A DNA stretch of 26,533 bases from Tritrichomonas musculus (GCA_039105265.1 JAPFFF010000319.1:1-26533); one strand, 5' to 3'. Counted from the first letter of the stretch, positions 6,937-15,489 are shown. Numbers and translations: made by a program. The notes: a model not told the origin generated them from the sequence alone.

Positions 6937-7757
6937 CAAATAATATTTTGTCAAGCATGTATAAACTTTATTCAGGCATTTTAAATAAATATCGCGTTCC
7001 AATTTCCGGACCTATTTCTTTTATTAAAGATTCGTATGATCTATTCTTTAAAAGTAAAGAAGAATGGAATGCTTTCCTAAAAGAAATTGCAGACTTCAAT
7101 AAACAGAACGCCGATAACTTAATACCATTATTTAGGCTGAGTGATTTAAATAGAGAGTTAAATGATATCCAGATGGATGGATATTATGATTATGATAAGA
7201 ATTCTTTTATAGAGACAATATTTTCACAGATAAATCAACAAATTAATTCATACATAGAAAACCCTGAATATAAACCAACGCCAACACCAACACCAACTCC
7301 TGAACCAATACCACCATACATTAAAATTGAGGATGATATTAATCCAAGTCTTTATTACGTTGATTTCAAAATAAACTTCATAGAAAAAAGTACAGATGAA
7401 AATTATAGAAGATTTGATTTTGCTGATGTAATGAATATAGGCAACGAACCATATCAAAATAAACCCGAACAATTTCAAAACAAATGGCTTAGGAGAATTG
7501 ATTTTTATAATGTATGGGATAGGCACTCATGCAAAGTCTATTCATCTATTGCTGAACAGGCATCGCATAACTATATTGGTAGTAGTTCAGTATATTTTAC
7601 GCCAATAAAATACTATAAACTGAATTCTACTGATCAACAATTTTGGGTCGAGTTCTATAGTGGTCGTCATAACAAGATACCTATTGTTATTCCCAAAAAT
7701 GAATCATTTTGTATAGAAATGCAATTCATGTCTTACAATAAATTATTATACGTATAA
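6831..7757 (+). CDS. Structural-protein-like region of block B, second frame (fossil, broken region)
   Basis: This 308-codon frame ends 33 bp before the integrase. The first 120 residues are helical and charged. A short proline hinge of PT repeats ending in EPIPP follows at 7275-7311. The C-terminal 150 residues are rich in Tyr, Phe and Asn, with alternating hydrophobics (YVDFKINFIEK, YFTPIKYYKL, IVIPKNESFCIEMQFM) that suggest a beta-sandwich. The hinge plus beta domain would suit a virion surface or penton-like protein; this is inference. The N-terminal limit is not clear because the region is broken. Confidence 0.55.
   Translation: MATDKDLRDLFEDIIITLKPKFDEYNNKVMEKYKLTNNILSSMYKLYSGILNKYRVPISGPISFIKDSYDLFFKSKEEWNAFLKEIADFNKQNADNLIPLFRLSDLNRELNDIQMDGYYDYDKNSFIETIFSQINQQINSYIENPEYKPTPTPTPTPEPIPPYIKIEDDINPSLYYVDFKINFIEKSTDENYRRFDFADVMNIGNEPYQNKPEQFQNKWLRRIDFYNVWDRHSCKVYSSIAEQASHNYIGSSSVYFTPIKYYKLNSTDQQFWVEFYSGRHNKIPIVIPKNESFCIEMQFMSYNKLLYV
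7275..7311 (+). repeat. CCAACA/CCAACG triplet-pair repeat coding a PT hinge
   Basis: About four tandem CC-A-AC-(G/A/T) hexamers encode Pro-Thr pairs, followed by PEPIPP. This separates a helical from a beta-rich half in the frame 6831-7757. Confidence 0.6.
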
Positions 7758-7790
7758 AGCACTCACAGAAATATTTTTATGAAAAATTAA

Positions 7791-8882
7791 ATGAATAAAA
7801 AACAATTTAATACAATTGAAGAGCTCTACCATTCGTTCCCCTGGCGTAGTCAAAATAAATTTGTACCATTGGCTAAACGCTATGGATTTAATGAACAAGA
7901 TGCTAAACAGTTTCTTAAAAATAATGTTATTCATGACGCAAAGGTTCCAAAAGCCGAATTTATGCCTATTGTGTCAAAACATCACGGAGGTTATCAAATG
8001 GACACATTCATCAATGATAAACATAAAGGAGGACGTAATTATTTAATGCTAATTAATATTAACACACGAAAAGCTTACGCATACCCATTAATAGGCAAGG
8101 GTTCAAAATCAGTAATAGAAGCATTAACCAAATTCTTTAACGATGTAAATGATGTGTATTCAATAACAAGCGACCAAGATGCAGCATACTTATCAAACGA
8201 GGTATTAGATTTTATGAAGTCAAAGAATATAATCTATAAAACAACTGAAGATAATAATCATAACGTGCTCGGCATCATTAATAGATTCATGAGAACAATA
8301 AGAGACGCAATAGGTGAAAATAGATATATTGATGAAAATGAAATGAATGATTTAATAAATGCATATAATAATTCTCCTCATAGGTCTTTAAACAATAAAG
8401 CGCCAAACGATATAACAAAAGAAGATGAATTAAATTATATCCAAACGAAAACAAAAATAAATCCATATAATTTTGAACCAAATGAAAGAGTAAGAATTGT
8501 TTTAGCTAATGAACCATTTTCAAAGAAACGTAATAAAGTAAGCAAAGAATCTTATATCGTTGATTCAAAATCTGGCAATCAATTTATCGTTAAAGCTAAA
8601 GATGATTCAGTTGATAAATTACCAGGCTACAGATTAATTAAATCAGCAAATAACATTCCACTCGCTGAGTCTCTAAAGAAAGGCAAACGAGGCATCGTTG
8701 ATAAAATTATTAGCTATGACCCCAAGAAAAATAAATATAGGGTTCAATATGAAGGAGGTGTAAAAGACACAATCCCAGCAAAAAATCTACGTGAGGGGAA
8801 CCCAATAAAACTTTCACAAATGGAGCTTGAGTATTGGTCGTCACAAAATACTATTCCAGATGCTATTAAGAAGTGGGCTTAA
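7791..8882 (+). CDS. Second Maverick/Polinton-type DDE integrase (fossil, frame looks open throughout)
   Basis: This is a 363-residue integrase. The N-terminal 55 residues form a helical domain (SFPWRSQNKFVPLAKRYGF). The RNase-H-like core runs from QMDTFINDKH (Asp 71) through RNYLMLININTRKAYAYPL and YSITSDQDAAYLS (Asp 128/130) to LGIINRFMRTIRDAI and AYNNSPHRSLNNKAPNDI (about 192-209). An SH3-like segment follows (NERVRIVLANEPF...KLPGYRLI). A chromo/Tudor-like tail, KRGIVDKIISYDPKKNKYRVQYEGG, at about 299-323 is absent from the integrase at 4111-5499, so the two are separate lineages. The ATG follows a TCACA initiator-like word about 34 bp upstream. Confidence 0.85.
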   Translation: MNKKQFNTIEELYHSFPWRSQNKFVPLAKRYGFNEQDAKQFLKNNVIHDAKVPKAEFMPIVSKHHGGYQMDTFINDKHKGGRNYLMLININTRKAYAYPLIGKGSKSVIEALTKFFNDVNDVYSITSDQDAAYLSNEVLDFMKSKNIIYKTTEDNNHNVLGIINRFMRTIRDAIGENRYIDENEMNDLINAYNNSPHRSLNNKAPNDITKEDELNYIQTKTKINPYNFEPNERVRIVLANEPFSKKRNKVSKESYIVDSKSGNQFIVKAKDDSVDKLPGYRLIKSANNIPLAESLKKGKRGIVDKIISYDPKKNKYRVQYEGGVKDTIPAKNLREGNPIKLSQMELEYWSSQNTIPDAIKKWA

Positions 8883-9036
8883 TAAATTCTTTATAAATTA
8901 TTTTTGCTTCGTCATAGAGTAGCTCTACAACGAACCCTATCAATTGATATTTAAAACATTAGCAACCGAAGAAGTATTTATAAATTCATGGAATGATTTA
9001 AAAGAATTTTTCAAAGGAACTTCTGGTGATTTTATT

Positions 9037-12000
9037 ATGATGATGTTATGTCTTGGATCATTAATGGCAATAGGTATTTGGGATTGTATGCCTTTAGCAG
9101 AAATACTAGAAGAAGATGAATTACCTGATGGTTTAGGCGAAATATTTACTCCAAATAAATATTCAATTGTTGATACCATATACAAATTAACAAGGAAATT
9201 AAACAATCATATTAAAAATCATCCTACTTCATCTGGTGATTCAAATTTCACGATTAAGGAAGGGATTCTAGAGTATAAAATTAAAAATAATGATATTAAA
9301 CCAAGTACATTAGAAAAGACCGTTCAAATCGATGGTACTGACATAACAAAGAAATATAATGTCCTGACTATTGATATCCCAACAGAATTGAAAGCTAAAT
9401 TGCTAACATTAAAAGAACATACCAATATCTTCAAAATTGTTTTACGAAAAAACGTAGTGTATGATGAATTAGGAAATTATATCAGGGAGTTTTACATCTA
9501 TTCTTATCAAAATATGATTATTGCTCCATTAGTTATTAAAAGAGAGAATGGGTGCTATTTATATAATTCATCAACAATAACAGACACCACATCGATAGCA
9601 TTTGACCAAGAACTTGATTTTAATCCATATGATTTATATCTTAGAGGTGAATTATCGATTTTTTATGAACCAACACAGGATGCATTAGTGTCATCTAAAC
9701 CCGTTGTAAAATGTGATATTATTGAAGCCGATAATGCATTAAAATTACAGAAAACAGATATATATTATTTCTATAAGCCATCAAAAATAACGGAACAAAA
9801 AGTTGAATATGACCCATGGACTGAATACGATTGTTATAAAATGATTTATGAAATACCATCCAGTTATACAATTCCAAACAATATGCAATTTGTTTTCAAA
9901 GAGTATTGTTTCGGTAATGAATGGAAATTAACATGGAATATAGACCATTGGGAAGGAGATAATATAAAAGGGCGAAGTAATGGAAAGGTTATTTATAAAT
10001 TAAAGAAAAATGATAATAAAGACCCATTTGGTTCCCATGGTTGTTATATAATGTGTAAGCATGATGATTGGAATCAATTATTTGTTCCTAAGAATACTGA
10101 GAATTTCATGGAATATTTATGGACTAAAGGAAAAGTTGTAATATCAGTTAAAACAAAGAATGGTGAAATAAAGCCGGCAATAGATTATGCACTCAATTAT
10201 AATTGGTTTCCTGCTGATATTAAATTCGAGGGTTATGATTTACTTGGAATTGATTGTGTTATAACAGAAACAGATTCAAGTAAAATAAAAGTTAATGAAA
10301 TTGATAAAGTATATGCTGATATCTTTGCTCAAGAAATGCCTTTTACAATGACAAAATATAATGATGTTGCAACAAGATTAGAGTTCTCGCCAGGATCGTA
10401 TCATGTAGATAACACTAATCGCGTTTCTCATGTTGATTTAGATGCTATTTTAGATACCATTGAAAAAATTAATTACAAATGGTCCAAGAAGGTAAGCTTA
10501 AATAAAAATATTGAATTATATTTAAACACGCAATTCATAGACCCAGTTGATGAAGTTAATTGGGACCCAACAACAAATCCATTTGATTACATTATAAAAC
10601 AACAATTTTACGAAATAATTCCAAGACCCGATGCTGCAACAACTCTCTATACCGATTACAACATCACTTCCTCTAAAATCATTACTGCAGACAACATAAC
10701 AACAATGAGAAGTGATTTGAATATGATTACAAATAATGTTGATGTAATGAATTATGACGTTAAAGACCTTACAAATAAAGTTAATAATCTTAGTACTGAA
10801 ATGACTGACCAACAAAATAAAACAAAATACCTCAAAACAAAAACGGACCAAATAGAAATTGTTGCTGATGTAGCATTAGGTTTTGCAATTGCAGGTACAG
10901 TAATGGGAGGAACAAGTTTAGGCTTACAATTAAGTGCTCGTGGAGTTCAAACAGCATCTAGAACTGTTAATGGTGCTTCAAAAGCTGGTGGTCAATTAGA
11001 AAAGAATCCAGGTTGGGAATATGATTTAGAAGGTCAAAGATTACCTGAATTTTCATTATTTTCTCAAATCAAATTTAGTATATTAAAACATCCAAAACAT
11101 AAAAATACAGTCGATGGAGGATTCTTTAAATATTTATTAAAACCTGGTTGTCCAAAAGTATTAATTGATTACCTGACAAGGCTTCAAATATTTGATAGTT
11201 TAATTAATGAAAAGACAAAGAAAATAAAAGAAGAATTAAATGATTGTTGTTTCATTTATGCTTTACAACAAACTGGAAATTATTCAGAATCATTATTAAA
11301 TCAAATTAGATTAAGGATTCAAAATAGATATTTATCACAAAGTAGTATTAATCATTTATGTGAAGAATTTAATATTCATCTTAATTTAACTTATATTGAT
11401 GATAATTCTGTTGCTCAAAAACAATCTGTACGTTCAATGGATAAAGGTAAAAGAAAAACATATATGGGTATACAAAAAGCTGAACCAGAACGAACTCATA
11501 AATTCAATGTATATCAAAAACATTATTTCATCGAAGAAAAGACTCCATTTACATATTATTATATCAAAAATATTGAAAAGTTAGATGAAGACAAATTTAA
11601 CAAAGATTGGATTACAGATCATTGGACAAAAGGTAGATCATTCATAACTAATTCAAACTTGATTAGAGAATTATTTAAGAAAAATTATTTCATTCCAATT
11701 AATTATTCACAAGAACATTTATTACATTCAATATTTTATAATGTAATTGATCAAGATATTTCAAATACTACATTAGAATATAAAGATGAATATTGTTGTA
11801 AATTAATTGAACCAAAAACAAAAATAATCAAACAAGTAGAAACTTCTTATTGGTTTTGTGATTTTGAATCTGATACAAGTTCAAAAATTCATATTCCATT
11901 CTTATGTTGTTTACATTCATTAGATGGGAAAATTAAGAAAGAATTCTTAGGTGAAAAATGTAATATAAATCTATTGAAATATTTACCTACTGATTCAATT

Positions 12001-13842
12001 TGTTATTTTCATAATTTGGCTTATGATATTAGAATGATTTTACAAAACAATAATCAAAATATAAAAATATTATCATCAATTATTAAAGGAAATCAATGTT
12101 TTAATATGACTTTGAAATTTGAGAACAAAAAGATAACATTTAAAGATAGTTATCCAATTTTCTCTTGCCGGCTGTCCAGCCTTCCATTAATGTTTAATAT
12201 TCCTTGTGAAAAAGAAATTTTCCCATACAAATATTATACATTTGAAAGATTAAGAACAAATAAAGGTCAAATTAATGAAGCAGGTAAAGAAGAAGATAAA
12301 ACATGGACTGAACAAGATTATCAATTATTTCGTTCAAATATTAACAAAATTAAGGGATGCCGTTTAAGTAATAATGAATTTGATATGTGGAAATATGCAT
12401 TATTTTATTGTCATCAAGATGTTCGAATATTAAGAGAAAGTTTTGTTAAATTTAGACAAGGTTTCATTCAAGATTTCAAAATCGATTCATTCAAATATAT
12501 TTCAATTTCTTCTTTAGCTAATGATGTATTTAATCATAAAGTTTATTATGGTCATGATTTATATTCAGTAGGTGGAATTGTTAGGAAATTTTGTTCATAT
12601 GCTGTTTATGGTGGTAGATGTATGACTGCTTATAACAAAAAGTGGCATATCACTGAAAAATTAGCAGATTTTGACGCAGTTAGTTTATATCCTTCAGCAA
12701 TTCATAGATTATATACCGTTCAAGGAAAACCAGTAGTAATATCCAAAACAGAATTAAATTATGAATTTTTATCAAAACAAGGTGCATATATAGTAGAAAT
12801 TTTAGTTACTGGAATTCATAAACATTATCCATTTCCATTAATCGTTAAGAAAACAAAAGATGGTAACCTTAATGATGGTAAATTCGATAAACCTTTCAAA
12901 ATGATTGTCGATAATATTTATTTAGAAGATCTCATTGAATTTCAAAAAATAGATTTCGAACTTGTTCGTGGTTATTATTGGCCTGGAAAAAGAGAATATC
13001 ATATCCAAAAAGAAATTCAAAAAATATTTGAGAAAAGATTAGAATATAAAAGTCAAGACAATCCTTTACAAAATTTATATAAATTAATTATGAATAGTTG
13101 TTATGGTAAAACTATTGAAAGACCTATTGAAAAAGATTTTAAATACATTAATGATCAAGATACTTTAGATAATTATTGGATCAAAAATTATAACAAAATT
13201 GTCGAAGATATTGAATTACAAAATAATATGCATGCTGTTAGAATATTGAGACCAATTGATAAACATTTTAATTTTTCATTATTAGGTATTCATGTATTAA
13301 GTATGTCAAAAAGAATCATGAATGAAGTGATGTGTCTTGCATTTGATATTGGTTGCCATATTTATTATCAGGATACTGATTCAATGCATATCGAAATAAA
13401 TGATTTACCAAAATTACAAAAAGCTTATAAAGAAAAATATAATCGAGAACTCATAGGTAAATATTTAGGTCAATTCCATTCAGATTTTCCAACTATAAAT
13501 GGTCACAAAGAAATGCCAGAATCAATTGAATCATACTTTTTGATGAAAAAGATGTATATTGATAAGTTACAAGATTCTACAGGTGAAATTGATTATATGA
13601 CTCGTGGGAAAGGATTAACTGAACAATCTATTAAATATGCTTATAAGAATGAATTTGATAATGATCCAATGAAATTATATAAATATTTATACGAAGGGAA
13701 TCAACAAACATTTGATCTTACAAAAGGTCAACCATGTTTCCAAATGAATAAAAATATGACTGTCTCAACCTTAAATGAATTCAAAAGAAGAATATCAACA
13801 CCATATAAAGAAGGAAAGAGAGAAAAATATTTTGAATATTAA
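9037..13842 (+). CDS. Giant frame: structural-type N-terminal half plus OTU-like segment and protein-primed DNA polymerase B (fossil)
   Basis: The frame is open from about 8923; the first ATG is 9037 (1601 codons; numbering from there). Residues 1-560 are beta-rich and unrecognised, 566-608 form a coiled coil, and 609-637 a Gly-rich hydrophobic segment (LGFAIAGTVMGG). Residues about 700-840 carry NDCCFIYALQQTG (Cys 738) and YQKHYFIEE (His 829), an OTU-peptidase-like spacing. The rest is family B polymerase. The exonuclease motifs are CDFESD (Asp 942), FHNLAYDIR (997) and YCHQDVRIL (Asp 1128). Motif A is FDAVSLYPS (Asp 1213), motif B KLIMNSCYGK (1349-1358) and motif C YQDTDS (1446-1448). This is the replicative enzyme of Mavericks, acting with a protein primer. 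The usual Maverick polymerase lacks such a structural half, so the frame looks like a fusion near 10.99 kb. Confidence 0.85.
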   Translation: MMMLCLGSLMAIGIWDCMPLAEILEEDELPDGLGEIFTPNKYSIVDTIYKLTRKLNNHIKNHPTSSGDSNFTIKEGILEYKIKNNDIKPSTLEKTVQIDGTDITKKYNVLTIDIPTELKAKLLTLKEHTNIFKIVLRKNVVYDELGNYIREFYIYSYQNMIIAPLVIKRENGCYLYNSSTITDTTSIAFDQELDFNPYDLYLRGELSIFYEPTQDALVSSKPVVKCDIIEADNALKLQKTDIYYFYKPSKITEQKVEYDPWTEYDCYKMIYEIPSSYTIPNNMQFVFKEYCFGNEWKLTWNIDHWEGDNIKGRSNGKVIYKLKKNDNKDPFGSHGCYIMCKHDDWNQLFVPKNTENFMEYLWTKGKVVISVKTKNGEIKPAIDYALNYNWFPADIKFEGYDLLGIDCVITETDSSKIKVNEIDKVYADIFAQEMPFTMTKYNDVATRLEFSPGSYHVDNTNRVSHVDLDAILDTIEKINYKWSKKVSLNKNIELYLNTQFIDPVDEVNWDPTTNPFDYIIKQQFYEIIPRPDAATTLYTDYNITSSKIITADNITTMRSDLNMITNNVDVMNYDVKDLTNKVNNLSTEMTDQQNKTKYLKTKTDQIEIVADVALGFAIAGTVMGGTSLGLQLSARGVQTASRTVNGASKAGGQLEKNPGWEYDLEGQRLPEFSLFSQIKFSILKHPKHKNTVDGGFFKYLLKPGCPKVLIDYLTRLQIFDSLINEKTKKIKEELNDCCFIYALQQTGNYSESLLNQIRLRIQNRYLSQSSINHLCEEFNIHLNLTYIDDNSVAQKQSVRSMDKGKRKTYMGIQKAEPERTHKFNVYQKHYFIEEKTPFTYYYIKNIEKLDEDKFNKDWITDHWTKGRSFITNSNLIRELFKKNYFIPINYSQEHLLHSIFYNVIDQDISNTTLEYKDEYCCKLIEPKTKIIKQVETSYWFCDFESDTSSKIHIPFLCCLHSLDGKIKKEFLGEKCNINLLKYLPTDSICYFHNLAYDIRMILQNNNQNIKILSSIIKGNQCFNMTLKFENKKITFKDSYPIFSCRLSSLPLMFNIPCEKEIFPYKYYTFERLRTNKGQINEAGKEEDKTWTEQDYQLFRSNINKIKGCRLSNNEFDMWKYALFYCHQDVRILRESFVKFRQGFIQDFKIDSFKYISISSLANDVFNHKVYYGHDLYSVGGIVRKFCSYAVYGGRCMTAYNKKWHITEKLADFDAVSLYPSAIHRLYTVQGKPVVISKTELNYEFLSKQGAYIVEILVTGIHKHYPFPLIVKKTKDGNLNDGKFDKPFKMIVDNIYLEDLIEFQKIDFELVRGYYWPGKREYHIQKEIQKIFEKRLEYKSQDNPLQNLYKLIMNSCYGKTIERPIEKDFKYINDQDTLDNYWIKNYNKIVEDIELQNNMHAVRILRPIDKHFNFSLLGIHVLSMSKRIMNEVMCLAFDIGCHIYYQDTDSMHIEINDLPKLQKAYKEKYNRELIGKYLGQFHSDFPTINGHKEMPESIESYFLMKKMYIDKLQDSTGEIDYMTRGKGLTEQSIKYAYKNEFDNDPMKLYKYLYEGNQQTFDLTKGQPCFQMNKNMTVSTLNEFKRRISTPYKEGKREKYFEY

Positions 13843-13849
13843 TGATTGT

Positions 13850-14026
13850 TTACTTAGTTAAACTTAAAAAGTATTCGAGAAGACCAAAGCAAATGTTCAA
13901 AATAAAGAGAACAACAAGAGTCCATAAACACCAATTAGGAGGTGGAGAATCACAAGGACAACAGGAATTATCATCACGGTGTTCAATTCTTTCTGTTCCT
14001 GAGAGATCAATCAATGGTTCAGACAT
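13850..14026 (-). CDS. Tiny single-pass membrane protein with a Cys-Pro cluster
   Basis: This is a 58-residue minus-strand frame that starts MSEPLIDLSGTE, carries SCCPCDSPPPNWC at residues 21-33, and then has a hydrophobic helix WTLVVLFILNICFGLLEYFL (about 35-54) ending in SLTK. The composition and layout (short polar N-terminus, Cys/Pro knot, one transmembrane helix) are strongly protein-like, whereas the overlapping plus-strand frames here are not. The start is preceded by CCATTTTTATTA, close to the TCATTTTTAT initiators of block A. It is convergent with the polymerase (8 bp apart) and divergent from the gene at 14101. It could be a membrane or envelope-associated viroporin-like protein, or palmitoylated at the Cys cluster; both are inference. 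Confidence 0.6.
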   Translation of the reverse strand: MSEPLIDLSGTERIEHRDDNSCCPCDSPPPNWCLWTLVVLFILNICFGLLEYFLSLTK

Positions 14027-14100
14027 TAATAAAAATGGTCCGTCAAAACCGATCTAACCGTTTTTTAATTTTTTTAATTTTTATTTTGTCTCAAAAATAT

Positions 14101-14427
14101 ATGACAAAGACTAGGATCCGTTGGAATACTCAAAAAGTGAGAGAAGAAATGGCTAAAGAAAATTGTATATTATTAGATGATTACAAAAGAGGAGATATTC
14201 GTATTCATTATTTATATGAAGGTAATGAATTTTCAGTAAGGTGGTCAGATTGGATGAAAAAAGATAGACCATCAAGACCACATTTGAAAGGAGGAAATAG
14301 AAAAATAACAAAATCAAAGAGTGTTGATAACTTAAATAAAACTTTTGAAGATCCTGAAAATGGAGAAGAGGAAAATGAAAATGAAGAAGATTTTAATGAG
14401 ATAGAAAATGAATTACATCAAGAATGA
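14101..14427 (+). CDS. Small charged protein with an acidic tail
   Basis: This 108-residue product starts MTKTRIRWNTQKVREEM. The frame is open further upstream (to 13942), but that part overlaps the minus-strand membrane gene and has poor composition; CTCAAAAATAT directly before 14101 supports this start. The N-terminal 60 residues contain DYKRGDIRIHYLYEGNEFSVRWSDW, a probable small beta domain. The middle is basic (GGNRKITKSKS) and the end strongly acidic (a run of Glu and Asn residues). It could be a packaging or scaffolding accessory protein; no family is recognised. Confidence 0.6.
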   Translation: MTKTRIRWNTQKVREEMAKENCILLDDYKRGDIRIHYLYEGNEFSVRWSDWMKKDRPSRPHLKGGNRKITKSKSVDNLNKTFEDPENGEEENENEEDFNEIENELHQE

Positions 14428-14656
14428 ACTCAAAGAAATTAATGATACGTTATTCTTAATATTGGAATGGAGATTTGCAAATTCACAAGAAATGAAAAAT
14501 TATTGGATGAATGAAATATTCAATAAATCAATTGGACTATTTGATCAAAGAATTGTTTTAAATTTAAGAATTGCTAATCAAATTGATACTCATTTCATTA
14601 ATATGTTAGAGCAATTTATATTAGAGAAGTTAGAGCTGGAAATAGGTTTGATGTGA
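14408..14656 (+). CDS. Small helical protein overlapping its upstream neighbour
   Basis: This 82-residue frame begins MNYIKNELKEINDTL, overlapping the end of the 14101 gene by 20 bp in another frame. It is amphipathic and helical (LEWRFANSQEMKNYWMNEIF, INMLEQFILEKLELE) with no membrane segment or known motif. The overlap could mean that it is read from the same transcript, or that the true start is not the first ATG. Confidence 0.5.
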   Translation: MNYIKNELKEINDTLFLILEWRFANSQEMKNYWMNEIFNKSIGLFDQRIVLNLRIANQIDTHFINMLEQFILEKLELEIGLM

Positions 14657-14685
14657 ACTTTTTCTAGAATTTTGCAAAATCAAAA

Positions 14686-14859
14686 ATGCCACCAAAAAGA
14701 ACGAAAATGCCAAAAATCCCTCCAGAATTATTGTATTTAATCGAAAAACAAATAAGAAAAAGAAGTAAACCAACACGAAAAACAACAACAACACCAAGAA
14801 AAGCGAGATCAAATAAAGGAATCAAAAGATCAGGAGTAAAAAGAACAAGAAAAAGATAA
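14686..14859 (+). CDS. 57-residue very basic protein
   Basis: MPPKRTKMPKIPPELLYLIE is followed by a Lys/Arg/Thr-rich tail with PTRKTTTTPRKARSNKGIKR and RTRKR at the end. About a third of the residues are Lys or Arg. The start follows GCAAAATCAAAA, the TCAAAA motif seen before other genes of this block. It resembles small core or condensing proteins of DNA viruses (compare adenovirus core proteins), but this is by composition only. It lies 29 bp after the preceding gene and 55 bp before the Ala/Arg-rich gene. Confidence 0.6.
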   Translation: MPPKRTKMPKIPPELLYLIEKQIRKRSKPTRKTTTTPRKARSNKGIKRSGVKRTRKR

Positions 14860-14914
14860 AAAAAGAAAAAATATTTTTATTTTTTGATTATTTAATGAAA
14901 AATCAAAAATAGAA

Positions 14915-15280
14915 ATGGCGAGAGGTAGAGCATTAGATCCAAACGCAGCAGCAAGGAGAAGAGCAGCAGCAGCAGCAGCAGCAAGGAGAAGAGCAGCAGC
15001 AAGGAAAAAAGAACTAGGAGCAACACCAGAAGCGAATGAAGCAGCAGCAAATGTATTAAATCAAGCAGGAGAAGCAATGCAAGCAGCAGCTGATGTAGTA
15101 ACAGCGGCAGCAGCTCCAAAGAAACCAAGAAAATATTTAGATCTACCTGCTTATGATTGGTCACATGTTAATTTAAAAGATTTACAAGATTTTGCGAGAA
15201 AAGAAGGAATCCATTTTTCACCTGATGATACAAAAGAAACATTACAAGCAATTCTTGCACGTTGGGCAGAAACAGGATAA
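14915..15280 (+). CDS. Ala/Arg-rich protein with a SAP-like C-terminal helix pair
   Basis: This is a 121-residue protein. Residues 1-35 are Ala/Arg runs (AAARRRAAAAAAARRR) coded by CAG/GCA and AGGAGAAG repeats. Residues 36-80 are Ala-rich helices; PKKPRK follows. The C-terminal 45 residues (YDWSHVNLKDLQDFARKEGI...DDTKETLQAILARWAE) have the helix-extended-helix pattern of SAP-type DNA-binding modules. The likely role is nucleic-acid binding in the virion core or nucleus. It is preceded by AAAAATCAAAAATAGAA. The CAG bias is unlike the A/T-ending codons of its neighbours and reflects repeat expansion. Confidence 0.65.
   Translation: MARGRALDPNAAARRRAAAAAAARRRAAARKKELGATPEANEAAANVLNQAGEAMQAAADVVTAAAAPKKPRKYLDLPAYDWSHVNLKDLQDFARKEGIHFSPDDTKETLQAILARWAETG
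14943..15005 (+). repeat. CAG/GCA and AAGGAGAAG repeat inside the Ala/Arg-rich gene
   Basis: Units of GCAGCAGCAAGGAGAAGA with variable CAG number repeat in tandem and code for (A)nRRR. This is a GC-richer microsatellite in otherwise AT-rich DNA. Confidence 0.7.
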
Positions 15281-15282
15281 AA

Positions 15283-15489
15283 AATATAAGAAAAACAACA
15301 AATAGACAAAGACAACCAAGGAAAAAAACGAATGGAACAAGAAAACCACGAGAAAGACATGAGGGACCTCGATTACCAAGAAGAACAAGATCAGATAAAG
15401 GACAAAAGAAAGGAGCATTGAAAAAAGATGGAACACCAAGAAAGAAACCAGGACCACCAAAAGGATATAAAAGAAGAACAAAGAATTAA
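15283..15489 (+). CDS. Basic AT-hook-like frame, start unresolved (fossil)
   Basis: This plus-strand frame of about 68 codons between the Ala/Arg-rich gene and the gene at 15530 is full of Arg, Lys, Pro and Gly: RKTTNRQRQPRKKTNGTRKP, RSDKGQKKGALKKDG and a terminal KKPGPPKGYKRR that resembles an AT-hook. No ATG lies in the frame, so I cannot place the start, and it may be a remnant. By composition it belongs with the 57-residue basic protein (14686) as a DNA-condensing type. The start coordinate given is simply where the preceding gene ends. Confidence 0.4.
   Translation, partial: NIRKTTNRQRQPRKKTNGTRKPRERHEGPRLPRRTRSDKGQKKGALKKDGTPRKKPGPPKGYKRRTKN

Noticed and set aside
8940-9206. 88-codon minus-strand frame
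   Set aside because: It is fully antisense to the start of the large structural/polymerase frame and has shadow-type codon use.
13842-14057. 71-codon plus-strand frame overlapping the polymerase stop
   Set aside because: It is the antisense shadow of the much more protein-like 58-residue membrane gene at 13850-14026.
13942-14100. Upstream extension of the 14101 gene
   Set aside because: The extra codons overlap the minus-strand membrane gene, have poor composition, and the TCAAAAAT motif sits right before 14101.
14408-14430. Overlap of the 14101 and 14408 genes as a programmed frameshift
   Set aside because: There is no slippery sequence or downstream structure that would support it; a short overlap or shared transcript is the simpler reading.
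14892-15164. Leu-rich 90-codon minus-strand frame
   Set aside because: It is antisense of CAG/GCA repeats, which read as Leu/Ser runs; it is a shadow of the Ala/Arg-rich gene.
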